Notes: generated by a model from the letters alone, not told the origin. A stretch of 7,242 nt of DNA from an uncultured Clostridia bacterium (GCA_946626795.1 CAMOUZ010000055.1:1-7242); one strand, 5' to 3'; shown: positions 1 to 6,707, numbered from the stretch's first letter. Translations and numbers: made by a program.

Positions 1-1210
1 ACGCGGGGATACCCGTGCCGACGACGTTCGCCTTGTCAGCCGCCTTCAAAGCCGCCGCGTCGAACGTGGGATGGAGGAGCATATCGAGCGTCTTCGCGTC
101 GATTTGGAGGAGAGCCTCCTGCTCGGTGATCATGCCTTCGTCGATGAGGTCGCAAGCGATCTTGATCGCCGCGGAAGCCGTGCGCTTACCGTTGCGGCAC
201 TGGAGCATATAGAGCTTGCCGTTCTCGACGGTGAACTCCATATCCTGCATATCTCTGTAATGATCTTCGAGCTGGTCGCAGACCTTAACGAACTGCTTAT
301 ACGCTTCGGGGAACTTCTCTTCCATCTCGGAGATGGGCATCGGGGTACGCACGCCGGCAACAACGTCCTCGCCCTGCGCATTGATGAGGAACTCGCCCAT
401 GAGCTTCTTCTCGCCTGTGGCGGGGTTACGCGTGAAAGCGACGCCCGTACCGGAATTATTATTGAGGTTTCCGAAGACCATCGGCATGACGTTGACCGCC
501 GTGCCCCAGCTATAAGGAATGTCGTGATCCATACGATAAACATTCGCACGGGGGTTGTCCCAGCTGCGGAAGACCGCGCGGATCGCCGCATTGAGCTGCT
601 CGATGGGATCGTCGGGGAAATCCTTGCCGAGCTGCTTCTTATACTCGGCCTTGAACTGATACGCGAGCTCTTTGAGGTCCGCTGCGGTGAGGTCGATGTC
701 ATAGGTGACTCCCTTCTCCGCCTTCATCTTATCAATGAGCTCCTCGAAATACTTCTTGCCCACTTCCATAACGACGTCCGAGAACATCTGGATGAACCTT
801 CTGTACGAGTCATAAACAAAGCGCTCGAACTTGGGATCGGGGTTGCCCGCGATCATCGCGGCGACGACCTTGTCATTCAAGCCGAGATTCAGGATCGTGT
901 CCATCATGCCGGGCATGGAAGCTCTCGCGCCGGAACGAACGGAAACGAGGAGCGGATTTTTGAGGTCGCCGAATTTTTTGCCGTTGATCTCTTCCATCTT
1001 CGCGACGTTCGCCATGATCTCCGCCATAATATCGTCGTTGATCATTCTGCCGTCTTCATAATACTGCGTACAAGCTTCGGTGGAGATTGTGAAACCTTGG
1101 GGCACGGGAAGACCGATTTTGGTCATCTCGGCAAGGTTCGCGCCTTTACCGCCGAGCAATTCACGCATGGTTGCGTCGCCTTCGGTGAAAAGATAGACGT
1201 ATTTTTTCAT
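1..1210 (-). CDS. ppdK: Pyruvate, phosphate dikinase, N-terminal part (cut by window edge)
   Basis: PPDK interconverts pyruvate + ATP + Pi and PEP + AMP + PPi in the cytoplasm. Only the first 403 codons are present, out of about 880 in the family. They cover the ATP-grasp nucleotide-binding region and end just before the swivelling phosphohistidine domain. Visible hallmarks are LLGGKGANLAEM (18-29), SVRSGARASMPGMMDT (90-105), SGTGVAFTRNP (253-263), INAQGEDVVAGVRTP (276-290) and DMQDMEFT (320-327). K22, R92, D323, E325, Q337 and R339 align with ATP-site residues known from the Clostridium symbiosum enzyme. The usual LQTR reads LQCR here (C338). The last visible residues, GTGIPA, lead into the family's PASPGAA motif outside the window. 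The ATG start has AGGAGG 7 nt upstream. The gene has its own promoter 273 nt past recO. The identification is secure; the catalytic His is not visible. Confidence 0.97.
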   Translation of the reverse strand, partial: MKKYVYLFTEGDATMRELLGGKGANLAEMTKIGLPVPQGFTISTEACTQYYEDGRMINDDIMAEIMANVAKMEEINGKKFGDLKNPLLVSVRSGARASMPGMMDTILNLGLNDKVVAAMIAGNPDPKFERFVYDSYRRFIQMFSDVVMEVGKKYFEELIDKMKAEKGVTYDIDLTAADLKELAYQFKAEYKKQLGKDFPDDPIEQLNAAIRAVFRSWDNPRANVYRMDHDIPYSWGTAVNVMPMVFGNLNNNSGTGVAFTRNPATGEKKLMGEFLINAQGEDVVAGVRTPMPISEMEEKFPEAYKQFVKVCDQLEDHYRDMQDMEFTVENGKLYMLQCRNGKRTASAAIKIACDLIDEGMITEQEALLQIDAKTLDMLLHPTFDAAALKAADKANVVGTGIPA

Positions 1211-1217
1211 GTGAAAT

Positions 1218-1223
1218 CCTCCT
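1218..1223 (-). promoter_or_regulatory. Ribosome binding site of ppdK
   Basis: A perfect AGGAGG (minus strand) lies 7 nt before the ATG at 1210-1208. It fixes the ppdK start and agrees with the family's MKKYVYLF-like N-terminus. Confidence 0.9.
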
Positions 1224-1255
1224 AAAAAAATCGAAATTAAAGTAATGGTATCTCT

Positions 1256-1285
1256 ATGATAAAACTTTTCTCCGCGCATTGGCAA
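1256..1285 (-). promoter_or_regulatory. Sigma-A type promoter of ppdK
   Basis: On the minus strand, TTGCCA (1285-1280, one mismatch to TTGACA) is followed after 18 nt by TATCAT (1261-1256, one mismatch to TATAAT). Transcription would begin around 1250-1248, giving a leader of about 40 nt that contains the AGGAGG site. Nothing else in the recO-ppdK gap fits a housekeeping promoter as well. This is inferred from consensus only. Confidence 0.7.
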
Positions 1286-1444
1286 GAGTTTTACGAAAAA
1301 AGCCTCGGATTTTTTCTCTCGCACCCCTTTTCAAGGGGGCGAAAAGGCACGCGAAATCAAGACGGAAAAGAGGCTCTCTTTCGGCGAAAATCACAAAAAA
1401 AGCGACGACGGGAAAATAACTTGATTCGACAGAATTATGCGATC

Positions 1445-1474
1445 AAAAGAAGAAAACGTTCCCCTGCCGGAACG
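1445..1474 (-). terminator. Probable Rho-independent terminator after recO
   Basis: On the minus strand, CGTTCC pairs with GGAACG across the 6-nt loop GGCAGG, followed directly by TTTTCTTCTTTT. It lies 9 nt past the recO stop. The stem is short (6 bp) and the T-run is interrupted, so strength is uncertain, but position and shape fit the end of the yqfC-recO transcript. Confidence 0.62.
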
Positions 1475-1483
1475 GGCGTATTT

Positions 1484-2221
1484 TCACTGCGGGGTTTCCC
1501 CTTTCAAAAGACAGGAAAGCTCGAAAAACGAATGAAGATTTTTGCCCGTTTTCGTGCGGACGTAAAGGGAAAGCAGCGAGAGGATCTCCGCCACGGAATA
1601 CGGCGAAGGAGCACTCGGGGACTCCCCTTTCAAATAAGCGAGAAAAAGACGCGCCGCGTCCGCCGTCAGACGCACGGCATAACCGCCTTGGCGAGGCGAG
1701 GCGACGAAGCCGCCCTCTTCGAGATCGAAAGCATAGTATTTCGCGTCGTTCCCTTCCTTATACTCGCCAAAGGATACGGCATAGCCGTAGATGCGCAAAA
1801 TGTCGAGGACATAAAGGATCAGATCGCCCTCTTTGCCGCCGCCGTAACAAAGCTCTGACAAAAGGCGCAAAAGACGGGTGAACGCCTCCACTTCCGGCAC
1901 ATCCCCCTCGTCGATCTTATCCACCGTTTCGAGAGCCGCCGCCCCACAATAATAACGCACTATATTTTCGGACAAAGTCGGAAAAGAATCCGAATAATCA
2001 TAGGTTTTCAGCGTATAAAAGCCGCCCTTAACCGTGAGTATGTATTCGCCAAAGGCGAAAGGGGTCGCAGCATGGCGTAATTTCGATTTTGGAGAAGTGA
2101 CGCCGCGCGCTCGCACGGCGATCTTGCCGTAACTATCGGTCAAGAGCGTGATGATGCGATCATTCTCCCTGTAATCGACCGCGCGAAGGCATATTCCCCG
2201 CGTCTTCACTTCTTCCGTCAA
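1484..2221 (-). CDS. recO: DNA repair protein RecO
   Basis: RecO acts in RecFOR recombinational repair: it binds single-stranded DNA and SSB and helps load RecA. The product is 245 aa, normal for the family. The N-terminal OB-fold shows the typical opening KTRGICLRAVDYREND (6-21), then LLTDSYGKIAVRARGV (26-41) and FAFGEYIL (56-62 region). A helical C-terminal domain follows. The start is TTG, chosen because GAGGAG sits 7 nt upstream, no in-frame ATG is near, and the N-terminus matches the family. The central region (about 152-182), where many homologues carry four zinc-binding cysteines, has none; the only cysteines are C11, C92, C125 and C237. The gene overlaps the yqzL-like gene by 62 nt, which suggests coupled translation, and is the last gene before a terminator. 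Confidence 0.95.
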   Translation of the reverse strand: MTEEVKTRGICLRAVDYRENDRIITLLTDSYGKIAVRARGVTSPKSKLRHAATPFAFGEYILTVKGGFYTLKTYDYSDSFPTLSENIVRYYCGAAALETVDKIDEGDVPEVEAFTRLLRLLSELCYGGGKEGDLILYVLDILRIYGYAVSFGEYKEGNDAKYYAFDLEEGGFVASPRQGGYAVRLTADAARLFLAYLKGESPSAPSPYSVAEILSLLSLYVRTKTGKNLHSFFELSCLLKGETPQ

Positions 2222-2318
2222 TGCTTCTCTCCTCGGACTTATATAAGCTATACGCCTCGGGCAGTCCCGTCTTCACGAAAAGATCCCACAAGGCTTCGTT
2301 TCTTTCTCTTTTTTCCAT
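2160..2318 (-). CDS. yqzL: YqzL-like small protein
   Basis: This 52-aa frame starts at an ATG with a perfect AGGAGG 5 nt upstream (2329-2324), 47 nt past era. Residues 10-27 read LWDLFVKTGLPEAYSLYK. This matches the W-x-L-F-x-x-T-G-x(4)-Y-x-L-Y-K pattern I associate with the YqzL family, which sits between era and recO in bacilli and clostridia. The function is unknown. The conserved core comes first; the tail from about residue 33 is read from sequence that also encodes the start of RecO in another frame, and it looks unconserved (polar, with several Gly and Arg). The family is usually about 45-50 aa, so the length is near normal. Its translation probably feeds recO. The family call rests on the short motif and the position; the strong ribosome binding site argues that it is a real gene. 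Confidence 0.78.
   Translation of the reverse strand: MEKRERNEALWDLFVKTGLPEAYSLYKSEERSIDGRSEDAGNMPSRGRLQGE
2229..2234 (-). promoter_or_regulatory. Ribosome binding site fixing the TTG start of recO
   Basis: GAGGAG on the minus strand lies 7 nt before the TTG at 2221-2219, inside the upstream yqzL-like reading frame. It supports TTG as the real start. Confidence 0.75.
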
Positions 2319-2365
2319 ATTCGCCTCCTATAAGGCAGTATGGACGAAAAAGAGGGGTTTTACAC

Positions 2366-3247
2366 TCAATCTTTCTTGGTATATCCCAGCGTGGTAAGCA
2401 CGGCGGCATTATCCTTCCAACCGCTCTTCACCTTCACGAAAAGGCGCAGATACACCTGCCCATCCACAAGGTTTTCGAGCTCGCGACGCGCGGCGACCGA
2501 GATCTTCTTCAAGGTCTCTCCGCCCTTGCCGATGATGATCGGCTTATGCGTGTCTTTCTCACAGATGACGTCCGCTTCGATGCGCGTGACGCCGTCCTCC
2601 CCCGTCTCGAACTTTTTCATCTCCACGCCGATGCCGTGGGGGATCTCCGCGAGGAGGAATTTCAAGGCTTTCTCACGAATGATCTCCGCCGCCATAAAGC
2701 GGAGAGGCTTATCCGTATACATATCCTCGGGATAATAGGCGACGTCGTCCTTCAAAAGGGAGCGAATCACCTTGATGAGTTCGGGGAGATTCTCTTTCGT
2801 TTGGGCGGAAATGGGCACGACTTCGATATTTTTCAAGCGAGAAAGCCTGCTCGCGGACGCCATGGCGACCGCCTTATCCGCGATGTCCATTTTATTGATG
2901 ACCACGACGGTGGGCGCTCCCTTCGCAAGGGACTCGATGAAAGCCAAAGTGTCTTTTTCAAGGGGCTTCGAGCCATCGAGGACATAGAGGGTGCCGTCCG
3001 ACGCATTCTTGGCGGAGGAGACCTCTTCTTCCATATAAGCGGAGAGCTTGTCCTTGCCCTTATGGATCCCCGGCGTGTCGATGAAGACCGCCTGAAAATC
3101 CTCCCCGTGCATCACGCCGATGATCTTGTCACGCGTGGTCTGCGGACGCCAACTGACAATGGAGACTTTCTCCCCCACGAGGGCGTTGATAAGGGTGGAT
3201 TTGCCCGCGTTGGGCAAGCCTACGATCGCTAAAAAACCCGATTTCAT
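2366..3247 (-). CDS. era: GTPase Era
   Basis: Era is an essential GTPase that binds the 3' end of 16S rRNA and takes part in maturation of the 30S subunit. The product is 293 aa, the usual length. The GTPase domain shows G1 GLPNAGKS (10-17), switch I/G2 around QTTRDKIIGV (36-45), G3 DTPG (57-60), G4 NKMD (118-121) and G5 SA (147-148). The C-terminal KH domain has the GxxG loop GKGG (240-243) followed by the typical LYLRLFVKVKSGWKD-like strand (267-279). G1 is slightly unusual (GLPNAGKS where GRPNVGKS is common), and W33 replaces the proline or lysine usual before the QTTR motif. The ATG has AGAAGG 8 nt upstream and lies 22 nt past cdd. Next to ybeY, it forms a ribosome-maturation pair within the cluster. 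Confidence 0.97.
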   Translation of the reverse strand: MKSGFLAIVGLPNAGKSTLINALVGEKVSIVSWRPQTTRDKIIGVMHGEDFQAVFIDTPGIHKGKDKLSAYMEEEVSSAKNASDGTLYVLDGSKPLEKDTLAFIESLAKGAPTVVVINKMDIADKAVAMASASRLSRLKNIEVVPISAQTKENLPELIKVIRSLLKDDVAYYPEDMYTDKPLRFMAAEIIREKALKFLLAEIPHGIGVEMKKFETGEDGVTRIEADVICEKDTHKPIIIGKGGETLKKISVAARRELENLVDGQVYLRLFVKVKSGWKDNAAVLTTLGYTKKD

Positions 3248-3269
3248 CTGTAAAACCTTCTTGCTGTGA

Positions 3270-3662
3270 TTATTCGCTGTCGCCGAAACGATGAGGGAGC
3301 AGCTCGGAGAGCTGATAAATGCGGACGAGATTATCGCTTGCGAGGATGATGGGGATATCTTCGCAGAATTCCGACATCACTTGCAGGCACATTCCGCAGG
3401 GAAAAGCGAGGTTCGCCGCGTTTGTATAAATGGCGACGGCGTTGATATGGGTCTCGCCGTCCGAGACCGCCTTAAAGATCGCCACGCGCTCCGCGCAGAC
3501 CGTGGCGCCGTAGCTCGCATTCTCGATATTCGTGCCGCTGTAAATCCTGCCGCTGTCCGTAAGGACCGCCGCCCCTACGGGGAAAGAAGAATAAGGGGAA
3601 TAAGAATTCCCGATCGCTTCGGTGGCGGCGTCGATCAACCGATCCAATGTCTCTTCCAGCAT
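3270..3662 (-). CDS. cdd: Cytidine deaminase
   Basis: This is a zinc-dependent deaminase converting cytidine and deoxycytidine to uridine and deoxyuridine in pyrimidine salvage. At 130 aa it matches the small homotetrameric type. It shows YSPYSSFPVGAAV (21-33) and GTNIENASYG (43-52), the zinc ligand and catalytic glutamate in CAER (C56, E58), and the other two zinc ligands in PCGMC (C89, C92). R59 matches the arginine known to hydrogen-bond a zinc cysteine in the B. subtilis enzyme. The residue after C92 is leucine where CRQ is usual (CLQ here). The ATG has AGGAGG 4 nt upstream, and that site is formed by the two terminal Arg codons of ybeY. Only 1 nt separates the genes, leaving no room for the dgkA gene normally found here. 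Confidence 0.96.
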   Translation of the reverse strand: MLEETLDRLIDAATEAIGNSYSPYSSFPVGAAVLTDSGRIYSGTNIENASYGATVCAERVAIFKAVSDGETHINAVAIYTNAANLAFPCGMCLQVMSEFCEDIPIILASDNLVRIYQLSELLPHRFGDSE

Positions 3663-3663
3663 A

Positions 3664-4131
3664 TTACCTCCTAACGTCGAGCGCGGAAAGGATCTTTTCC
3701 TCCGCCCGCCTCATACGAGCTCTCTCCTCTTCCTCGATATGATCGAACGAAAGGAGATGCAACATCCCGTGAACGGCGAGATACGCCAGCTCGCGGGCAT
3801 ATGAATGTCCGTATTCCAGCGCTTGTTCGCGCGCTCTGCTGCGGCAGATGACGATGCTCCCGATATAGACACGTCCCGTCGCGGGATCCACATCATACGG
3901 GCAATCTTTCGCGCGCAAAGGAAGGCGCACGTGATCGACAGTGGGGAAAGAAAGCACGTCCGTCACGCGGTCCACTTCCCTCTCCTCGCGGTTTAAGGCG
4001 CGAATGCGATCCCTGCCCACGACGCGCAGGTCGAGATCCGCCGCGGAAGCCTTCATCATGGCGAGCCCCGAGGTCAAAACCTCCGATAAAAATGCTTTCT
4101 CCTCTTTCGAGGCGCCGAGGATATCGATCAT
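3664..4131 (-). CDS. ybeY: Endoribonuclease / rRNA maturation factor YbeY
   Basis: YbeY is a metal-dependent single-strand endoribonuclease involved in 16S rRNA 3'-end maturation and ribosome quality control. The product is 155 aa, the usual length. The metal-binding signature is VHGMLHLLSFDH (120-131), with the three histidines H121, H125 and H131. Upstream are R51 and TDVLSFP (57-63), the conserved basic and strand motif. The ARELAYLAVHG helix fits the family. Two deviations are visible: the usual GDI strand is GSI (S92 replaces Asp), and the usual GYDH is SFDH. Its ATG overlaps the pgpH stop as ATGA (4 nt); the upstream AGAAG is weak, so translation is probably coupled to pgpH. It lies next to cdd and upstream of era, as in other Bacillota. 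Confidence 0.95.
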   Translation of the reverse strand: MIDILGASKEEKAFLSEVLTSGLAMMKASAADLDLRVVGRDRIRALNREEREVDRVTDVLSFPTVDHVRLPLRAKDCPYDVDPATGRVYIGSIVICRSRAREQALEYGHSYARELAYLAVHGMLHLLSFDHIEEEERARMRRAEEKILSALDVRR

Positions 4132-5567
4132 TTCTTCTTGTCAAGCGTATTATACGCAATGCGCTCGTGGTGGACGCCCATAAGCGTATTCACGACCGCT
4201 TCTTTCACCTTCGTGAGCTCGGCGATGGTGATGGGACACTCGTCGAACTGACGCTCATTCATCTTCTGTTGCACGAGCTTGTCCACGAGGGCGACGAGCT
4301 CTTCGCGCGTGGAGGGACGCACGGAACGCGTCGCCGCTTCCGCGATATCCGCGATCATAATGATCGCATTGATCTTGGTCTGCGGCTTGGGTCCGAGATA
4401 AGTATATCCCGTCTCTTCGAGGCTCCCTTCCGTGATATTTTGCGCCTTGTGATAAAAATACCCGACCGAGCTGTCGCCGTGATGTTGGAGGGCGGCGGAG
4501 ATGATCTCCTTCGGGAAGCCTTTCTCATCAAGAAGCTTCGCGCCCGCTTCGGTATGGCGGGTGATCATCTTCACGCTCGCCTCGGGAATGAGCTCGTCGT
4601 GAGGGTTATAGCCGTCCGTCTGGTTCTCCGTGAAGAACTCCGGATTCTCCATCTTGCCGATATCGTGGAAAAGAGCCGCCGCCTTCGCCAAAACGGGGTT
4701 CTCTCCGATGACGTACGCCGCGCGCTCCGAGATATTCGCCACGGTCAAAGAGTGATTATACGTGCCGGGGGCTTTCTCTTCCAATTCTTTCAAAAGCGGC
4801 TGATCGAAAGAGCAGAGCTCCATCAGGCGGAGCCCCGTATCCAGATTAAAGACGCGCTCGAAAACGGGCGACAGACAGAAATAAGCAAAGAGACTGATCG
4901 CGCCGCCCAAAATGACGGAGACACCTACGGTGACCATCGTCATGACATCGGGATGCGCCCCCACCGTCGCGGCGGAAACAAAGCCGACGACGCCGAAGGA
5001 AAGCACCGTGATGCTCGCCACGATAAGGACGCGGAGACGGGAGGAATACGGCCGGATAAGGAAGATGAGCAAACAGCCCATCCCGACATTCACAAGGAGC
5101 GTCATAATCTGCAAAGCCACGCTCGCAAAGGTGAAATCCGGCGATTGATAGAAGAAAAGCACCATGCAAACGGCGATCGCCGAGACGCAGGTGAAGTGGG
5201 AAGCAAGGGCGACGTGCTTATCCACGTCCGTGCCGATAATAAGAGCAAGGAATGCGATGGGCATCACATAAAACTGCCCGAAGAAGATGCAAAGCAAGGA
5301 GGCGACGATGGTGAGAAGAAGCGCAATATTCACCATAATGACGGAGGTGACGTCGCTATGCCCCAAATGCGCCATCACAAGATAATTCACGGAAAAGAGA
5401 CAGAAAAGCATAAAGCCCGCCGTGAAGAGGGTGACGAAATCAAACCGAACGTCATGTACCGAGCGAAAGGCGAAGACGAAGGTCATCAAGATCGTCGCAA
5501 GGACGATATGCGCCGCAAAAACCAGCACGTGACGAAGGACCGGCGTCAAACGATTATCTTTCTCCAA
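4128..5567 (-). CDS. pgpH: PgpH/YqfF-type 7TM HD-domain phosphodiesterase lacking the extracellular domain
   Basis: PgpH proteins are membrane phosphodiesterases that hydrolyse cyclic di-AMP through a cytoplasmic HD domain. This protein is 479 aa; typical homologues are about 700-740 aa. It begins almost directly with membrane helices (roughly 11-34, 43-65, 73-97, 98-113, 122-140, 147-171, 178-199, 207-233) and then the HD domain. HD-domain landmarks are APGTYNHSL (266-274, H272), FHDIGK (300-305, H301 and D302), ENQ plus NPHD (314-324), RHTEAG (337-342), QHHGDS (361-366), FYHKA (371-375) and IADIAEA (405-411). The N-terminal 7TMR-HDED sensor domain, normally over 200 aa between the first helix and the 7TM bundle, is absent. 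Upstream is intact yqfD, so this is not a frameshifted remnant. The start is TTG with AGGGAGG 6 nt upstream; no ATG is available nearby. phoH, usual between yqfD and this gene, is missing. Confidence 0.93.
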   Translation of the reverse strand: MEKDNRLTPVLRHVLVFAAHIVLATILMTFVFAFRSVHDVRFDFVTLFTAGFMLFCLFSVNYLVMAHLGHSDVTSVIMVNIALLLTIVASLLCIFFGQFYVMPIAFLALIIGTDVDKHVALASHFTCVSAIAVCMVLFFYQSPDFTFASVALQIMTLLVNVGMGCLLIFLIRPYSSRLRVLIVASITVLSFGVVGFVSAATVGAHPDVMTMVTVGVSVILGGAISLFAYFCLSPVFERVFNLDTGLRLMELCSFDQPLLKELEEKAPGTYNHSLTVANISERAAYVIGENPVLAKAAALFHDIGKMENPEFFTENQTDGYNPHDELIPEASVKMITRHTEAGAKLLDEKGFPKEIISAALQHHGDSSVGYFYHKAQNITEGSLEETGYTYLGPKPQTKINAIIMIADIAEAATRSVRPSTREELVALVDKLVQQKMNERQFDECPITIAELTKVKEAVVNTLMGVHHERIAYNTLDKKK

Positions 5568-5570
5568 ATG

Positions 5571-6707
5571 CTACCTCCCTGCCGAGCCGCTGTCCGGCAA
5601 GAACAGCGAATCGATCCGCTGCACTACCGTATAGTATAGCACTACATATAGCATATTGTCCAACTTTTTTTGCTCGGCGAGGACGCCTGTCGTCGCATAC
5701 GCATGAAAAGGGACGTCGGCAAGGAGCTCGGCGCGCGCTTTTTCAAGCAAAGCAGGCGCTTCGAGATCAAAGTCGTGGCAGACCGTGATCTCTCTTTTTT
5801 CCAAGTACGTTTTTTCCGTGACGCGGAGAAACCCGCAGTCGAAGATCACTTTTTCCGTAAGATCGAAAGAGAGATAAGGCGAGGCGCTTTCCTCCGAAAT
5901 TTTTCGTCCGAAAAGGGATATTTCTCGGCAGGAAGTCTCCGCGCCCGTTCTCTCGTTTTGCACGGAAAATAAGGGCAAAACTATCTCTTTCGTATAAACG
6001 GTGCTCGCATAAACCTCCCCTTTGGCGGGGGCGGGCGCCTCTCCCTCCGTAAAGGCATATACGGGGGCGATGAGGACGTCTCCTTCCTTCACGACGTCCC
6101 CCACGGAGACAAAGGGGGTGCCGCTCTCCGCGACGATCTTCGTGACGACGCCTGCGCGCTCCGCAAGGACGGGCGAAAGATTCTCTTCTTCGGGCGAAAG
6201 GGAGAGGATCTCCTCTTTCACATTCACATATAATCGATTCCCTTTGACCGAGACGGAGGCGAAGGATATGCCGTCCAGCGCGACGATCTCCTCGCGGATC
6301 TTTTCGAGATCGATCTCCCCTTTATAGACAAAGCCGTCCACCTTATTCTCCGTCAATACGGCGCGAATGGAGGCGGTATTGACATAATGATTTCCCGTGA
6401 TCTCCACGCCGCACACGAAAGAGCCGAAGACCGAGATCGCCGCCATCGTCAGCGCCAGGGAAGCGAGCAGAACCGGGCGACGCAAGAGGGCGCGAAAGGC
6501 ATTCTTCCCCCGTTCTCGATATTCGATCTCCTCTTCGAGGAGGATACGCCTGAGATCGCCGCTTTGCCTCCTCGACGTCTTGAAAGACACCCCCTCCGCG
6601 GTGAGTCTGACTTCCGAGACCGAGATCCCCGCCTTCATCGCACGGTTTAAGAGATAGGGCACCCTCTTCGTGCGAAGGAAGAAGGTCACGTCACCGAAGT
6701 TTTTCAT
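5571..6707 (-). CDS. yqfD: Sporulation protein YqfD
   Basis: YqfD is a membrane protein of spore formers, expressed in the mother cell under sigma-E in B. subtilis; its molecular role is unclear. The product is 378 aa (B. subtilis: about 398). A soluble N-terminal part (1-75) carries basic and amphipathic segments. One clear membrane helix follows at about 78-98 (RPVLLASLALTMAAISVFGSF region). The large C-terminal part is probably extracytoplasmic: ITGNHYVNTASIRAVL (103-118) resembles a POTRA-like fold, and GVVTKIVAESGTPFVSVGD (186-204) resembles a biotinyl/lipoyl-like strand pair. The ATG at 6707 was preferred to a GTG 51 nt upstream because it overlaps the yqfC stop as ATGA, GGAG lies 11 nt upstream, and MKNF-like starts fit the family. 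It is 3 nt from pgpH. Confidence 0.92.
   Translation of the reverse strand: MKNFGDVTFFLRTKRVPYLLNRAMKAGISVSEVRLTAEGVSFKTSRRQSGDLRRILLEEEIEYRERGKNAFRALLRRPVLLASLALTMAAISVFGSFVCGVEITGNHYVNTASIRAVLTENKVDGFVYKGEIDLEKIREEIVALDGISFASVSVKGNRLYVNVKEEILSLSPEEENLSPVLAERAGVVTKIVAESGTPFVSVGDVVKEGDVLIAPVYAFTEGEAPAPAKGEVYASTVYTKEIVLPLFSVQNERTGAETSCREISLFGRKISEESASPYLSFDLTEKVIFDCGFLRVTEKTYLEKREITVCHDFDLEAPALLEKARAELLADVPFHAYATTGVLAEQKKLDNMLYVVLYYTVVQRIDSLFLPDSGSAGR
5574..5580 (-). promoter_or_regulatory. Ribosome binding site fixing the TTG start of pgpH
   Basis: AGGGAGG on the minus strand is formed by the last sense codons of yqfD and ends 6 nt before the TTG at 5567-5565. It is the main evidence that the short form of PgpH is the real start. 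Confidence 0.85.

Larger units (their letters stand above)
1211..1483. other. Intergenic region between recO and ppdK
   Basis: This 273-nt stretch is richer in A/T than the genes around it. It holds the recO terminator at its right end, a pair of alternative hairpins at 1324-1347, A- and T-runs, and the ppdK promoter and ribosome binding site at its left end. An open frame across it on the plus strand (1256-1858) is lysine/arginine-rich, has no recognisable domain and runs antisense into recO, so I do not call it a gene. Confidence 0.7.

Noticed and set aside
71..1225. Plus-strand open frame of 384 codons opposite ppdK
   Set aside because: It is antisense to an unmistakable PPDK, its sequence is repetitive in Leu, Glu, His and Asp, and it has no credible ribosome binding site or motif.
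1256..1858. Plus-strand open frame of 200 codons covering the recO-ppdK gap
   Set aside because: It starts inside the ppdK promoter, is dominated by Lys and Arg, continues antisense into recO, and shows no domain.
2546..3232. Plus-strand open frame of 228 codons opposite era
   Set aside because: It is a complete antisense shadow of era with no recognisable features.
3270..3662. Cdd CLQ in place of the usual CRQ after the last zinc cysteine, considered as a sign of lost activity
   Set aside because: All zinc ligands, the catalytic glutamate and R59 are intact, so one substitution is not enough to suggest an inactive enzyme.
4092..5639. Long plus-strand open frame of 515 codons opposite pgpH
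   Set aside because: It lies fully antisense to a clear pgpH gene, its translation is a low-complexity mix rich in His, Asp, Arg and Glu with no family motif, and its openness follows from the codon use of the real gene.
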